From JACOTK01 sp963743945 (GTDB lineage: Bacteria > Actinomycetota > Acidimicrobiia > Acidimicrobiales > CADCSY01), in the NCBI GenBank assembly GCA_963743945.1, contig CAVURO010000010.1, forward strand, positions 186,001 to 250,000: a stretch of DNA of 64,000 bases, given 5' to 3'. This document shows positions 6,954-18,120 of the stretch, piece after piece; positions within the stretch are counted from its first letter, which is position 1; every line of letters begins with the position of its first letter. The notes under the pieces were generated by a model. It saw only the letters and a list, made by a program, of their open reading frames with translations, made no database searches and was not told the origin of the DNA. A program made the translations under genes and the position numbers.

Positions 6954-9927
6954 ATGTCCGCCGGTTCATCTTCTTCTTCTCCTCGAGGCGAAATCCCTCC
7001 CCACCGCTACACGGCGGCCCTTGCGAACGCCATCGAACGACGCCATCAGGACCGGTGGGAGGCGGAGGGCGTCCACCACTCGCCAAATCCGACGGGCCCC
7101 CTGACCGATGGCGCCGTCGCCGCGGATCGGCCCAAGCTCTACGTGCTCGACATGTTCCCCTATCCAAGCGGTTCGGGACTGCACGTCGGCCATCCGCTCG
7201 GCTACATCGGCACCGATGTTTTCGCTCGATTCCAGCGCATGCAGGGCTTCAACGTGTTGCACGCCATGGGTTACGACGCCTTCGGCCTTCCCGCCGAGCA
7301 GTACGCCGTCCAGACCGGGCTCCACCCCCGCATCACCACCGAGGCGAACATCGCCAACATGCGCCGCCAGTTCCGGGCGATGGGCCTGGGCCACGACGAC
7401 CGGCGCAGCGTTGCCACCACCGATGTGGCCTTCTACCGCTGGACCCAGTGGATCTTCCTGCAGCTCTTCAATGCCTGGTTCGATCCGGAGGCAAACCGTG
7501 CCCGCCCCATCGACGAGTTGATCGCGGCGTTCGAAGCCGACGAACGCGAGGTGATCGACGACGACCACCCCGACGGGCGTGCGTGGTCGTCGCTCACGGC
7601 CTTCGAGCAACGGGGCGTGATCGACGACCACCGCCTCGTCTACCTCGACGAGGCTCCCGTGAACTGGTGTCCCGGACTCGGCACCGTGCTGGCGAACGAG
7701 GAGGTCACCGCGGACGGCCGTAGTGAGCGCGGCAACTTCCCGGTCCACAAGCGTCCCCTCAAGCAGTGGAAGATGCGGATCACCTCCTATGCCGAGCGGC
7801 TGCTCGCGGACCTCGACCTGATCGACTGGCCCGAGCCGATCAAGCTCATGCAACGAAACTGGATCGGACGAAGCGAGGGCGCTGCGGTGCGCTTCCCGCT
7901 CGCCCACGACCCCGACACGGCGATCGAGGTGTTCACCACCCGCCCCGACACGCTCTTCGGCGCGACCTACATGGTGCTCGCTCCCGAGCATCCGCTCGTG
8001 GAGCAGATCGTTGCCGGATCCTGGCCGGCGAACATTCCGACCTCATGGCGAGGAGCGGGCGAATCGGGGGCGATCCCCGACGCCCCTCTCATGGGATGGG
8101 AATCGCCGGCCGAGGCGCTTGCGGCGTACCTGCGCTATGCCCAGGTCAAGTCCGACGTCGAGCGCCAGGTCGAGTCACGGGTGAAGACCGGAGTCTTCAC
8201 CGGCGCCTTCGCCGTGAACCCGACAAATGGCGAGCACATCCCCGTGTTCGTCGCCGACTACGTGCTCATGGGCTACGGCACCGGCGCGATCATGGCCGTG
8301 CCGGCACACGACACTCGGGACTTCGAGTTCGCGACCGCGTTCGACCTGGCCATCGTAGGTGTCGTGGAACCGCCCCCGGCATGGTTCGAGCGCCACGGGC
8401 TCCCGGTGGGAACGTCCTCGACATCGTGGCCGGAGGCCTTCACCGGCGACGGCCTCGCCATGGCCTCGGCAAACGATGGTGTGACGCTGGACGGCCTCGA
8501 CACCCCGGCGGCGAAGTCCGCGATCATCGAGTGGCTCGAGTCACGGTCCGCGGGGACCGGCACGGTCAACTACAAGTTGCGCGACTGGCTCTTCAGCCGT
8601 CAGCGCTACTGGGGCGAGCCCTTCCCCATCGTCTACGACGAACACGGCCTGCCCGTGGCGCTCCCCGAGTCGATGCTGCCCGTCGAGCTGCCCGAGATCG
8701 AGGACTACGCCCCGGTCGTGGTGGGCGAGGGCGACGACAGCGTCCCCGAACCCCCCTTGGGTCGAGCCGGCGAATGGGTCAACGTGACCCTCGATCTCGG
8801 CGACGGCCCGAAGGCCTATCGCCGCGAGCTCAACACGATGCCCCAATGGGCCGGCTCGTGTTGGTACTACCTGCGCTACCTCGACCCCACCAACACCGAG
8901 ACCTTCGTCGATCCCGCCGTCGAGCGCTACTGGATGCAGGGCTCCCACCCCGACGGCACGCCCGCCTTCGGCGGCGTCGATCTCTACGTGGGTGGCGTCG
9001 AGCATGCGGTGCTCCACCTGCTCTACAGCCGCTTCTGGCACAAGGCGCTGTTCGACCTCGGACACGTCTCGACGCCCGAGCCGTTCCAGCGCCTCTACAA
9101 CCAGGGCTACATCCTTGCCCCCGCCTATGTCGACGCACGCGGGGTCTACGTGGACGCCGAAGCGGTCCGCGGCGACGTGGAGTCGGGCTTCACGATCGAC
9201 GGCGAGCCCGTCACCCAGGAATTGGGCAAGATGGGCAAGAGCCTGAAGAACTCCGTCGACCCCGAGACGATCTACGGCTCCTACGGCGCGGACACCCTGC
9301 GGCTCTACGAGATGGCCATGGGCCCACTCGACGCCGACCGACCGTGGAACGCCCGCGACATCACCGGTGTGCACCGCTTCCTCCAACGACTGTGGCGGAA
9401 CCTGGTCGACGAGGACAGCGGAGCGCTGCGGGTCGTCGACGAAGCGGCGACCTGCCGACCTGCGCCGTCTGCTGCACCGGACGATCGCCGGGGTCGCCGA
9501 CGACATGAAGGCGCTGCGCTTCAACACGGCGATCGCCAAGCTCATCGAGCTCAACAACGCGTTGACCAAGCACGTGAGCGACCACACCGGAACGCCGGTG
9601 GAGGTCGCCGAGGCATTGGTCCTGATGCTCGCGCCCCTCGCTCCCCACGTTTCGGAGGAGTTGTGGGACCGTCTCGGCAGGACGACCACCGTGGTCTGGG
9701 AGAGCTTCCCCACGGCCGACCCGGCCCTGCTGGTCGACGACGAGATCGAGATTCCGGTGCAGGTCGACGGCAGGATCAAGGCCCGCATCATGGTCCCCGT
9801 CGGATCGGCCGGACCCGACATCGAAGCCGTCGCCATGGCCGACCCGCACGTCGTGGACGCCCTCGCCGGTCGCACCCCGACGAGGGTGGTGGTGGTCCCG
9901 GGTCGCCTCGTCAACATCGTCGCCTGA
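6954..9927 (+). pseudogene. leuS: Leucyl-tRNA synthetase with one +1 frameshift near 9441-9457
   Basis: Class Ia synthetase charging tRNA-Leu. The ATG at 6954 is preferred; an in-frame GTG exists at 6927. The HIGH-type motif is HVGH (residues 77-80), and the KMSKS loop reads KMGKS starting near residue 759. The CP1 editing domain is present (TTRPDTLFGATYMVLAPEH). From about 9441-9457 the reading frame must move by +1. The first frame degenerates after VVDEAA, while the next frame carries the missing anticodon-binding and C-terminal domains, from PADLRRLLH through LAPLAPHVSEELWDRLG, to a stop at 9927. Joined, the length of about 990 residues is normal. leuS is essential and no second copy is visible, so a sequencing or assembly indel is the simplest explanation. 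True translation across the shift is not excluded. Confidence 0.85.
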
Positions 9928-9965
9928 CCGCACATGGCGACATCGTGATTCGCGCATTCCACTGC

Positions 9966-9971
9966 TAACGT
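9966..9971 (+). promoter_or_regulatory. -10 box upstream of tRNA-Ala
   Basis: TAACGT matches the TAnnnT -10 pattern and ends 12 nt before the mature tRNA 5' end. The TCGTGA at 9943-9948 is a weak -35 candidate at 17-bp spacing. Confidence 0.35.
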
Positions 9972-9983
9972 TGCCCGCTTCAC

Positions 9984-10056
9984 GGGGCTGTAGCTCAGTT
10001 GGTAGAGCACTTCCATGGCATGGAAGGGGTCAGGGGTTCGATTCCCCTCAGCTCCA
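9984..10056 (+). tRNA. tRNA-Ala (anticodon GGC)
   Basis: A 73-nt gene that folds as a full cloverleaf. The acceptor stem GGGGCTG pairs with CAGCTCC and includes the G3:U70 wobble pair that marks alanine tRNAs. The anticodon stem CTTCC/GGAAG holds a 7-nt loop with GGC at 10017-10019, which reads GCC and GCU codons. The T-loop GGTTCGATTCC is canonical. The 3' CCA is not encoded. It sits between leuS and the FAD monooxygenase; the following 150 bp show no obvious attachment-site duplication. Confidence 0.97.
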
Positions 10057-10206
10057 CTCCAAGGGGGTCACCCACGCCCACCGGACCCGACTTGACGAAT
10101 GCCCTCGACGCGGGAAACGACCGAGCAGTACCATTCGCCCCACCCCGGCAAGACGGTGTAGGCGGGCAAAACACCCACGATGTGGGCGTACGCGGGAGGA
10201 CTTTCC

Positions 10207-11745
<1,539 letters not shown>

Positions 11746-11750
11746 GGGAC

Positions 11751-12071
11751 ATGGCGTCAGAGACGTACTCGCGACACCTCATCCGGATGGCGCGCCGCCA
11801 GGTCGGTCTGACCCAGACCGAGCTCGCCGAGCGCGCCGGCACCAGCCAGGCGGCGGTGTCGGCGTACGAGTCGGGGCGTCGCTCGCCCTCGGTCGACACG
11901 CTGGTGCGGATCCTCGCTGCGACCGGTCTCGAACTGCGGATGCGCCTCGCCCCGCCCGACACGCACACCTCGGCCCTTGCCGCGGCCGAGGCGATGCTGC
12001 CCGCCGAGCAGCTCGCCGGCCGGCGCGAACGCGAACGCTCACGTCTCGCACGACACCGGACCAGTGCCTGA
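11751..12071 (+). CDS. XRE-family helix-turn-helix protein (antitoxin-like)
   Basis: 106 residues. Residues 8-62 form a Cro/CI-type HTH domain: an ARRQVGLTQTELAERAG helix pair, the recognition helix TSQAAVSAYESGRRSPS, and the closing VDTLVRILAATGLEL. The remaining basic, Ala/Arg-rich tail has no known domain. The gene overlaps the nucleotidyltransferase by 8 bp, so the two are translated as a pair. In such pairs the HTH protein commonly represses the operon and neutralises the partner. A role as a plain transcriptional regulator is also possible. Confidence 0.8.
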   Translation: MASETYSRHLIRMARRQVGLTQTELAERAGTSQAAVSAYESGRRSPSVDTLVRILAATGLELRMRLAPPDTHTSALAAAEAMLPAEQLAGRRERERSRLARHRTSA

Positions 12072-12558
12072 GCTCGACCCCGGCACGATCGTCCGTGTGC
12101 TGAACAAGCACGGCGTGCGTTACGTCATCATTGGCGGCATCGCCGCCGAGATCCACGACCTCCCCGTACCAGCCACCGTCGACATCGACGTCACCCCATC
12201 GCGCGACCACACGAACCTCGAGCGCCTCGCCCGAGCGTTCGACGAACTCGAGGCCGGCCTCTACACGGCCGAGGACGCCGGAACCTGGTTCCCGCGCTCG
12301 CCCATCGAGCTGTGGTCGCAGTACGACACCTTGCACCTGATGACGAAGGCCGGTCCGATCGACATCGTCTTCGCCCCCGACGGCGCACCATCGGGCTACG
12401 CCGACCTCCGGCGCCGACTTTCATCGACGAATCTTGCAGTCGTCGGCGCCGCCGTCACGTTCGACGACCGCAGTATTGACGCTGCAACCTCACCCTGCGT
12501 GGCAACCGCAGACCCGCGGAATCGCCGACCTCAGGACGCGAGAGGACGCCTCGCCTGA
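12064..12558 (+). CDS. Nucleotidyltransferase-fold protein, AbiEii/DUF6036-like (toxin-like)
   Basis: 164 residues from GTG 12064, chosen because it overlaps the HTH stop. Residues 24-42 hold the minimal nucleotidyltransferase signature: GGIAAEIH followed by the metal-binding DID. A third acidic residue lies in the later strand PIDIVFAPDG. Proteins of this type in HTH-paired operons transfer nucleotides to a cellular target, or act as the toxin of type IV/AbiE-like systems; the target here is unknown. The last 40 residues or so do not show the RSKEAA..RPKD..L pattern I would expect at the C-terminus of this family, so the 3' end may be diverged or truncated. Confidence 0.7.
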   Translation: MPELDPGTIVRVLNKHGVRYVIIGGIAAEIHDLPVPATVDIDVTPSRDHTNLERLARAFDELEAGLYTAEDAGTWFPRSPIELWSQYDTLHLMTKAGPIDIVFAPDGAPSGYADLRRRLSSTNLAVVGAAVTFDDRSIDAATSPCVATADPRNRRPQDARGRLA

Positions 12559-12657
12559 GGCTTCCCTCCTCTCAGCGCCGTACGGCGGCGGCAGTCGGTA
12601 CCTTGGAGCCATGGCCAATCCCGGCTTTGACGAGGTTTTGCAAACGGAGGGAATGTC

Positions 12658-13317
12658 ATGTTGAAGTCACTCACCTCGGGACTGGCGTTGAGGATCGGCT
12701 TGGGCCTTGGTGCCGGCGCCCTGGTCGCCGGCGGGTTCGCCCTGGTGGACGACATCGGGGACTCCTCGCCGGACAAGGCGACCGTTGCGGCGGACAGGGC
12801 ACGCGATGACAACCTCGACCCGGACGTCATGCGTGTCGTGGCAGCCGCAGGCGCCGCTCAGGACGACTACCGCGCCGCCTGCGAGAAGCACGTCAAGGCA
12901 CTCGGCTCCGAGATGCGATCGGCCCTCGATCGCGTCGTTGCCGAGCACCCGGACCTTACCTCCTCGATGCCCGAGATGGGCGAGGGAACACCCGAGTCGG
13001 CGTGCACCTTCGACTGGAGGACCTTCGTCCACGATGTCTGCACGACCGCCGTGGAAAAGCGCCCCGAGCCCTCCGCCGAGGTGATCGATGCGCTGCCGAA
13101 AGGGCTCCGGCCGCTGGTGATCGATCCCTGTAATGCCGAGTGGTCCAAGGTCGACTGGGCCGAGGTCATGTCCGACTTCGACCTCTCCGGAGTCGGCGAC
13201 TTCCTCAACGAGTTGGACTGGAAGTCACTGCTCCAGGGCCGGTTGCCCTCGGAGGAGGAGATCGACCGGCTGAGGGAGACACTCGACCGAGACGGCGAGC
13301 TGACACCACAGGCCTGA
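12658..13317 (+). CDS. Small exported or membrane-anchored protein of unknown function
   Basis: 219 residues from ATG 12658, with a GGAGG ribosome-binding site in AACGGAGGGAATGTC. Residues 1-25 are basic and then hydrophobic (LALRIGLGLGAGALVAGGFAL), like a signal anchor. The rest is acidic and helical, with four cysteines around residues 78, 106, 122 and 152 that could form disulfides. No known domain is recognised. It is separated by about 100 bp from the nucleotidyltransferase and converges on rsfS, so it is probably a single-gene unit. Confidence 0.65.
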   Translation: MLKSLTSGLALRIGLGLGAGALVAGGFALVDDIGDSSPDKATVAADRARDDNLDPDVMRVVAAAGAAQDDYRAACEKHVKALGSEMRSALDRVVAEHPDLTSSMPEMGEGTPESACTFDWRTFVHDVCTTAVEKRPEPSAEVIDALPKGLRPLVIDPCNAEWSKVDWAEVMSDFDLSGVGDFLNELDWKSLLQGRLPSEEEIDRLRETLDRDGELTPQA

Positions 13318-13357
13318 CCGGCAGGTTCGGCTTCTTCCGCTTCTCCGCTTCTTGCGC

Positions 13358-13765
13358 TCAGGTTCGGGCCCGGCCGGATTCAGCCCTTGGCACGGGCGGC
13401 GCTCCCCGGTCGTCCAGGACGATCCTCGGCACATCACCCCAGAGCCGCTCGAGGTTGTAGAAGGCCCGGACCTCATCGAGGAAGACGTGCACGACCACAT
13501 CGCCGAAGTCGAGCAACGCCCATCGACCGTCGTCGAGCCCTTCGGAGCGAAGGGGGCCGGCGCCTTCCGCCGATTTCATGGCCACCTCGACCTCGTCCGC
13601 GATCGTTCGGACCTGGCGGACGTTCGACGCACCGACGATCACGAACCAATCGACGATCTGCAGAATCTCGCTGACGTCGAGGAGCACGACATCGGTCCCC
13701 AGCTTTGCCGCCGCAGCCTCGCCGGCGAGGTGGGCACGCCGAGTTGAATCCCCATTATCGTGCAC
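13358..13765 (-). CDS. rsfS: Ribosomal silencing factor RsfS
   Basis: 135 residues of the RsfS/Iojap family, which binds ribosomal protein L14 and blocks joining of the subunits when nutrients are short. Family landmarks are KLGTDVVLLDVSEI, DWFVIVGASNVRQVRTIADEV, the EGLDDGRWALLDFGDVVVHVF signature, and YNLERLWGDVP. The start is GTG 13765, and no upstream in-frame ATG fits. It is the last gene of the nadD-LCP-rsfS unit and follows the LCP gene by about 40 bp. Confidence 0.92.
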   Translation of the reverse strand: MHDNGDSTRRAHLAGEAAAAKLGTDVVLLDVSEILQIVDWFVIVGASNVRQVRTIADEVEVAMKSAEGAGPLRSEGLDDGRWALLDFGDVVVHVFLDEVRAFYNLERLWGDVPRIVLDDRGAPPVPRAESGRART

Positions 13766-13807
13766 GTCGATCAGTGTCTCATCCTTCTTGTTCGGACCTA
13801 TCCGTGG

Positions 13808-15100
13808 TCATGCGGCCGGCTTTCCGGCGCTCATCCGACCGACGAGGTCCTGGCCCATGACCACCATGACGTCGACCAGCATGACACTTCCACGGCTTCG
13901 CACCACCTCGCCCACGTCGAGCGCCTTGCGCATGGCCTCGGCTGCGGCCCGATCCTCGGGGTCGGCGTAGACCACCAGGGTGGTCTCATGGTCGAAGCGC
14001 GAGGCATTGCCGGTCAAGGTCACCTGTGCGCCCGCAGGGGTCAGCAACGGCACGACGTGCTGCGCCAGGCCTGGCGTTCCCGTGCCGTTCAGCAATTGCA
14101 CCGTGATGCGACTGGTCGCCGTGGGGCCACCAAGGCGGGTCAGGAGCTCCTCGGCCTCCGTTCGGCGCAGACGAAACAGCTCGTCGCTCCCATCGGTTCC
14201 ACCCGAGATCGATTCCACGGGAAGGACGTGAAAGCTCGTCTCGCCTGCCGCCAGTGCCCCGACGGCCGAGGTGAACCCATCGGTTTGATCCGCCCACGCC
14301 GGCTGATCCCTTGCCGCCTTGGCGAGCAATGCCTCCCAGATCGCCTGATGGCGGACCAGGCGATCGAGCTCGCTCTCGCCGGTCACCCCGGCGAACAGCG
14401 CTGCCAGGTCGCCGGGGTCGACCTCGGTGGTGCCCGGCCCGAGGCGCAGCACCGATCGTCGGTTCCCCGATTGGCTCGACGACGCACGCGGGACCTCCAC
14501 CGAGGTCGGAAGGTCCACCGACAACACCCCGAGGGGCCTGACGGTGTCGGCCAGCTCGCCGGAGCTCACGACGTCGACCCCGTCGAAGTTCAGACCGACC
14601 ATGTTGGCGACGGTCTCGGTCAGGAGGTTGTCGTTGCCCAGGCTCGGAACCTCACGCAACGGACGAAGTCCGAACGACGCAACCTCGGCCATGATCCCGA
14701 GAGGGACGAAGATGATGTCGCCTCCGCTGCGATCTCGCTCGGGGACCAGGATGCCAAGCGATGCCGGATGCCCCTGAGGATCCTCGAGCACCACCAACGT
14801 GAAGAGGGGTTTGGCCGCCGCCGACCCCGAGGGGGTGGCACGACTGAGGCCCTCGGCGCTGCGCTTGTCGAGGGTGGGCTCGTTCAGACCGAAGCCCAGG
14901 AATCCGGCGGCGATGGCACCGATCCCGACCAGGGCCACCAGCAGCTCGAGGCCGAGATCTCCCCACCGTCGGCGACGTCGATCCCGACGCAGCTCGCGAC
15001 GTGTCGCCGGCCCCTCATCGCCGTCCGCCGCCAGGGCGACGTCCCCGGGCTCGTGCGCCGGCTCGTGACTCGAGGACTTGATCTTCGTGGCCGGGGTCAT
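13808..15100 (-). CDS. LCP-like envelope protein with LytR_C domain
   Basis: 430 residues. There is a cytoplasmic basic N-terminus, one transmembrane helix near residues 50-72, then an extracellular region. The middle (about 90-280) resembles an LCP (LytR-CpsA-Psr) domain in layout but lacks the clear arginine-rich catalytic motifs of phosphotransferases that attach glycopolymers to peptidoglycan. It may therefore be degenerate. The C-terminal 90 residues match the LytR_C domain (ITVQLLNGTGTPGLAQHV, then TLVVYADPEDRAAAEAM). The ATG overlaps the nadD stop by 4 bp. The nadD-LCP-rsfS order is common in actinobacteria. Confidence 0.75.
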   Translation of the reverse strand: MTPATKIKSSSHEPAHEPGDVALAADGDEGPATRRELRRDRRRRRWGDLGLELLVALVGIGAIAAGFLGFGLNEPTLDKRSAEGLSRATPSGSAAAKPLFTLVVLEDPQGHPASLGILVPERDRSGGDIIFVPLGIMAEVASFGLRPLREVPSLGNDNLLTETVANMVGLNFDGVDVVSSGELADTVRPLGVLSVDLPTSVEVPRASSSQSGNRRSVLRLGPGTTEVDPGDLAALFAGVTGESELDRLVRHQAIWEALLAKAARDQPAWADQTDGFTSAVGALAAGETSFHVLPVESISGGTDGSDELFRLRRTEAEELLTRLGGPTATSRITVQLLNGTGTPGLAQHVVPLLTPAGAQVTLTGNASRFDHETTLVVYADPEDRAAAEAMRKALDVGEVVRSRGSVMLVDVMVVMGQDLVGRMSAGKPAA

Positions 15101-15681
15101 CTCCTTTCAGCGTATAGACGTCGATCCGAGATCACGTGGATGACAGGTTCGGTCACCAACCACTTCAGCGGACGGCCCTCGACCACCCTGGCCCGCAGAT
15201 CCGTGCTCGACACCTCGAGGCGGGGAACCTCGACCTGTCGTGCCTTCCAACCCTGCGGAACGGCCGTGGCCTGCGCTCCCGGTCGATTCACCACGACCAG
15301 GGTGGCGAGGTCGCTCAACTCCTCGGCACGCTCCCAGCTGTCCAACAGATGTGCGGCGTCGCTTCCCATGATCAGGTGCAGCTCGGCGTCGGGTTCCCGG
15401 AGGTGAAGCTCTGCGAGCGTATCGGCGGTGTAGGATGGGCCGCCTCGATCGATCTCGATGCTGCTCGCCTCCAGGCCTGCAACATCGGCAACCGCTGCCT
15501 CGACCATCGCAAGGCGGTCCAGAGCTGGGCTGACAGGGAGGCCGGCCTTCTGCCAGGGGTCGTTCGCAACGACAAGAAGTACCTGATCGAGATGGAGATC
15601 ATGCAGGACGTTGATGGCCGTGACGAGATGCCCGACATGGGGCGGATCGAACGTCCCGCCGAACACACCAAGACGTTTCAC
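15097..15681 (-). CDS. nadD: Nicotinate-nucleotide adenylyltransferase
   Basis: 194 residues, the normal size for NadD, which makes deamido-NAD from nicotinate mononucleotide and ATP. The nucleotidyltransferase motif GVFGGTFDPPHVGHL is at residues 5-19. ANDPWQKAG, PSYTADTLAEL and the MGSDAAHLLDSWERAEEL segment are typical. The C-terminal motif is STDLRARVVEGRPLKWLVTEPV. It begins the three-gene unit with the LCP protein and rsfS. Confidence 0.95.
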   Translation of the reverse strand: MKRLGVFGGTFDPPHVGHLVTAINVLHDLHLDQVLLVVANDPWQKAGLPVSPALDRLAMVEAAVADVAGLEASSIEIDRGGPSYTADTLAELHLREPDAELHLIMGSDAAHLLDSWERAEELSDLATLVVVNRPGAQATAVPQGWKARQVEVPRLEVSSTDLRARVVEGRPLKWLVTEPVIHVISDRRLYAERR

Positions 15682-15874
15682 CGAAATCCCTTCAGTTGAT
15701 GAGCAATGCGGTCGACGAAAAGATCTCGCGAGACTTCTTGCCGATCCATGTGGTCATGCCGAAGAGTAAGTCAAGGAGACAAGCACGGAAACCCGTACGT
15801 CCGTTCCCCCTGGTGACGGGAGTCACGGTGAACGCGGGAATGACCGCCGGTCATATTTTGTTGGATGGGGTGTC

Positions 15875-16702
15875 ATGAGAGATTCAGTTGGACAGTACTT
15901 ACATGAGATCGGGCTCGTTCCCCTGCTCAATGCCGAGCAGGAGCGTGAGCTTTCCCAGAAGATCGAGGCCGGCCGTGCGGCTCAGGCCAAGATCGACAGC
16001 GGCGAGCGAGGCGTGGAGCTGAAGCGTGCTGTCCGGGAGGCAGCCCGTGCCCGCGACTACTTCATTCGGGCCAACCTCCGCCTGGTGGTCAGCATCGCCC
16101 GTCGTTACCCTCTTCCCTCGGGCATGGATCTTCTCGATCTGATCCAGGAGGGCAATCTCGGCCTCGAGCATGCGGTCGAGAAGTTCGACTGGCGCAAGGG
16201 CTTCAAGTTCTCCACCTATGCCACGTTCTGGATCCGCCAGGCCATCGGCCGTGCGCTCGATCAGAAGGCAAGCCTGGTGCGTCTCCCCAGTGAGCGTTCC
16301 GCCCAGCTCCGAGCCGCGCTCCGCGCCGTTTCGGGCGAGGGTGACGATCTCGACGACGAGCTGGCGAACCTGCACCGCCTGTCCACGCCCACCAGCCTCG
16401 ATCGCACCATCGGCGAGGACGGCGACCAGGAGCTGGTCGACCTCATCCCCGACTCGGCGCCCGGACCCGAGCACCTGGTCATCGAGCAACTGCAGGACGA
16501 GATGATCAACAGCCTTCTCGACAACCTCGAGCCTCGGGCCCGCATCGCGGTGGAGCATCGCTTCGGACTGCTCGACGGTCAAAGGCGCAGCTTCCGTGAG
16601 GTGGGCGAGGTGTTGGGTGTCACCGCCGAGGCTGCTCGACGCATCGTCAAGCGGGCTGTGGAGGATCTCAAGCTGGATGCAGAGAGCATCGTCGCCGCCT
16701 GA
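15875..16702 (+). CDS. Sigma-70 factor, group 2 (SigB/HrdB-like)
   Basis: 275 residues with regions 1.2 to 4.2 in order: VGQYLHEIGLVPLLNAEQE (1.2), NLRLVVSIARRYPLPSGMDLLDLIQEGNLGL with FSTYATFWIRQAIGRAL (2.1-2.4), region 3, and a region 4.2 HTH (FREVGEVLGVTAEAARRI). It lacks the long acidic region 1.1 of primary sigma factors, so it is probably an alternative group 2 factor. The ATG at 15875 overlaps the end of an upstream 40-codon frame. The gene stands alone, divergent from nadD. Confidence 0.85.
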   Translation: MRDSVGQYLHEIGLVPLLNAEQERELSQKIEAGRAAQAKIDSGERGVELKRAVREAARARDYFIRANLRLVVSIARRYPLPSGMDLLDLIQEGNLGLEHAVEKFDWRKGFKFSTYATFWIRQAIGRALDQKASLVRLPSERSAQLRAALRAVSGEGDDLDDELANLHRLSTPTSLDRTIGEDGDQELVDLIPDSAPGPEHLVIEQLQDEMINSLLDNLEPRARIAVEHRFGLLDGQRRSFREVGEVLGVTAEAARRIVKRAVEDLKLDAESIVAA

Positions 16703-16761
16703 CTCCAGGTGTGGGTCGAAATCGCTTTGCCTGTGACCTGATGATCCGCCACGCTGGTGCC

Positions 16762-18120
16762 ATGCCTCCCCAGCATTGGTCACCGACGTCGTGGCAACAT
16801 CACCCCGCTGCTCAGCAGCCGGATTGGCCCGACCACGCCGAGCTGAGCGCCGCCCTCAAACAGCTCTCGACCTTTCCCCCGCTGGTGTTCGCAGGCGAGG
16901 CCCGAGCGCTCACGGCAGGGCTGGCCCAGGTCGCCGACGGCAGGGCCTTTCTGCTGCAGGCAGGTGACTGTGCCGAGTCCTTCGACTCGTTCTCGGCCGA
17001 CGCCATTCGCGACAAGTTGCGGGTGATCCTGCAGATGGCCGTGGTGTTGACCTACAGCTCGGGCGTGCCGGTCGTGAAGGTCGGGCGCATCGCCGGCCAG
17101 TTCGCCAAGCCGCGCTCATCGCCGACCGAACGCGTCGGCGATGTCGAGCTGCCGTCGTTCCGCGGCCACATCGTCAACGACATCGCGCCGACGCCGGCCG
17201 CCCGCGTCCCCGACCCCGGCCGCCTCCTCACCGCCTACCACCAGTCGGCTTCCACGTTGAACCTGTTGCGCGCCTTCACCAAAGGTGGTTTCGCCGACCT
17301 CTCCCAGGTGCACACCTGGACCCAGGAGTTCGTCGCAAGCAGCAACGAGGGTCGCCGCTACGAGGTCATCGCCGAGGAGATCGATCGGGCGATGCGCTTC
17401 ATGGAGGCCTGCGGCATCAACCTCAGGGCCGAGCAACGGCTGCACCAGGTCGACTTCTACACCAGCCACGAGGCGCTGATCCTGGGCTACGAGGAGGCGC
17501 TCACCCGTCAGGACTCCCTGACCGGCGACTGGTACGACTGCTCTGCTCACATGTTGTGGATCGGCGAGCGCACCCGCGACCCCGAGGGCGCGCATGTCGA
17601 GTTCCTCAGCGGTGTCGCCAACCCGATCGGCTGCAAGATCGGACCGAGCGTCACGACCGATGCGATCATCGAGTTGTGCGAACGGCTCAACCCCGGGAGG
17701 ACACCCGGTCGGCTCACGTTGATCTCACGGATGGGCGCGGATCATGTCGGTGAGAACCTGCCGCCGCTCGTGCGAGCGGTACGCGATGCCGGCCATCCGG
17801 TCGTGTGGGCCTGTGACCCCATGCACGGCAACACCTTCACCTCCGAGAGCGGACACAAGACCCGCCACCTCGACGCCGTCCTCGCCGAGATCAGTGCGTT
17901 CTTCGCCGTCCACCGGGCCGAGGGAACATGGCCCGGTGGTGTCCACATCGAGCTGACGGGTGAGAACGTCACCGAATGTCTCGGTGGCGCCGAGGAGATC
18001 CTCGACGCCCATCTCGACCAACGCTACGAGACCATGTGCGATCCTCGCCTCAACGCCCGCCAGAGCCTCGATCTCGCCTTCCAACTGGCCGAGCTCTGCG
18101 CTCTGATGAAAAAGTTGTAA
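16762..18120 (+). CDS. aroG: Class II 3-deoxy-7-phosphoheptulonate (DAHP) synthase
   Basis: 452 residues from ATG 16762; other in-frame starts lie at 16741 and 16711. The enzyme joins phosphoenolpyruvate and erythrose 4-phosphate in the first step of the shikimate pathway. Class II (plant/AroH type) markers include FLLQAGDCAESF, KVGRIAGQFAKPRS, SLTGDWYDCSAHMLWIGERT, the PSVTTDAIIELCERLNP stretch, and WACDPMHGNTF, which holds metal ligands. The N-terminus carries the short QQPDWPD motif that helps form the dimer in this class. It is well conserved throughout and sits 59 bp after the sigma gene. Confidence 0.95.
   Translation: MPPQHWSPTSWQHHPAAQQPDWPDHAELSAALKQLSTFPPLVFAGEARALTAGLAQVADGRAFLLQAGDCAESFDSFSADAIRDKLRVILQMAVVLTYSSGVPVVKVGRIAGQFAKPRSSPTERVGDVELPSFRGHIVNDIAPTPAARVPDPGRLLTAYHQSASTLNLLRAFTKGGFADLSQVHTWTQEFVASSNEGRRYEVIAEEIDRAMRFMEACGINLRAEQRLHQVDFYTSHEALILGYEEALTRQDSLTGDWYDCSAHMLWIGERTRDPEGAHVEFLSGVANPIGCKIGPSVTTDAIIELCERLNPGRTPGRLTLISRMGADHVGENLPPLVRAVRDAGHPVVWACDPMHGNTFTSESGHKTRHLDAVLAEISAFFAVHRAEGTWPGGVHIELTGENVTECLGGAEEILDAHLDQRYETMCDPRLNARQSLDLAFQLAELCALMKKL

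Noticed and set aside
8541..10016. 491-codon minus-strand frame opposite leuS
   Set aside because: It is an antisense shadow of leuS and even covers part of the tRNA gene.
9984..10206. tRNA-Ala as an integration site for a genomic island
   Set aside because: No integrase gene and no repeat of the tRNA 3' end were seen in the following sequence.
15756..15878. 40-codon frame (MPKSKSRRQ...) overlapping the sigma factor start by ATGA
   Set aside because: It has a tempting overlap, but no ribosome-binding site, no family similarity beyond the first few residues, and likely promoter sequence within it.
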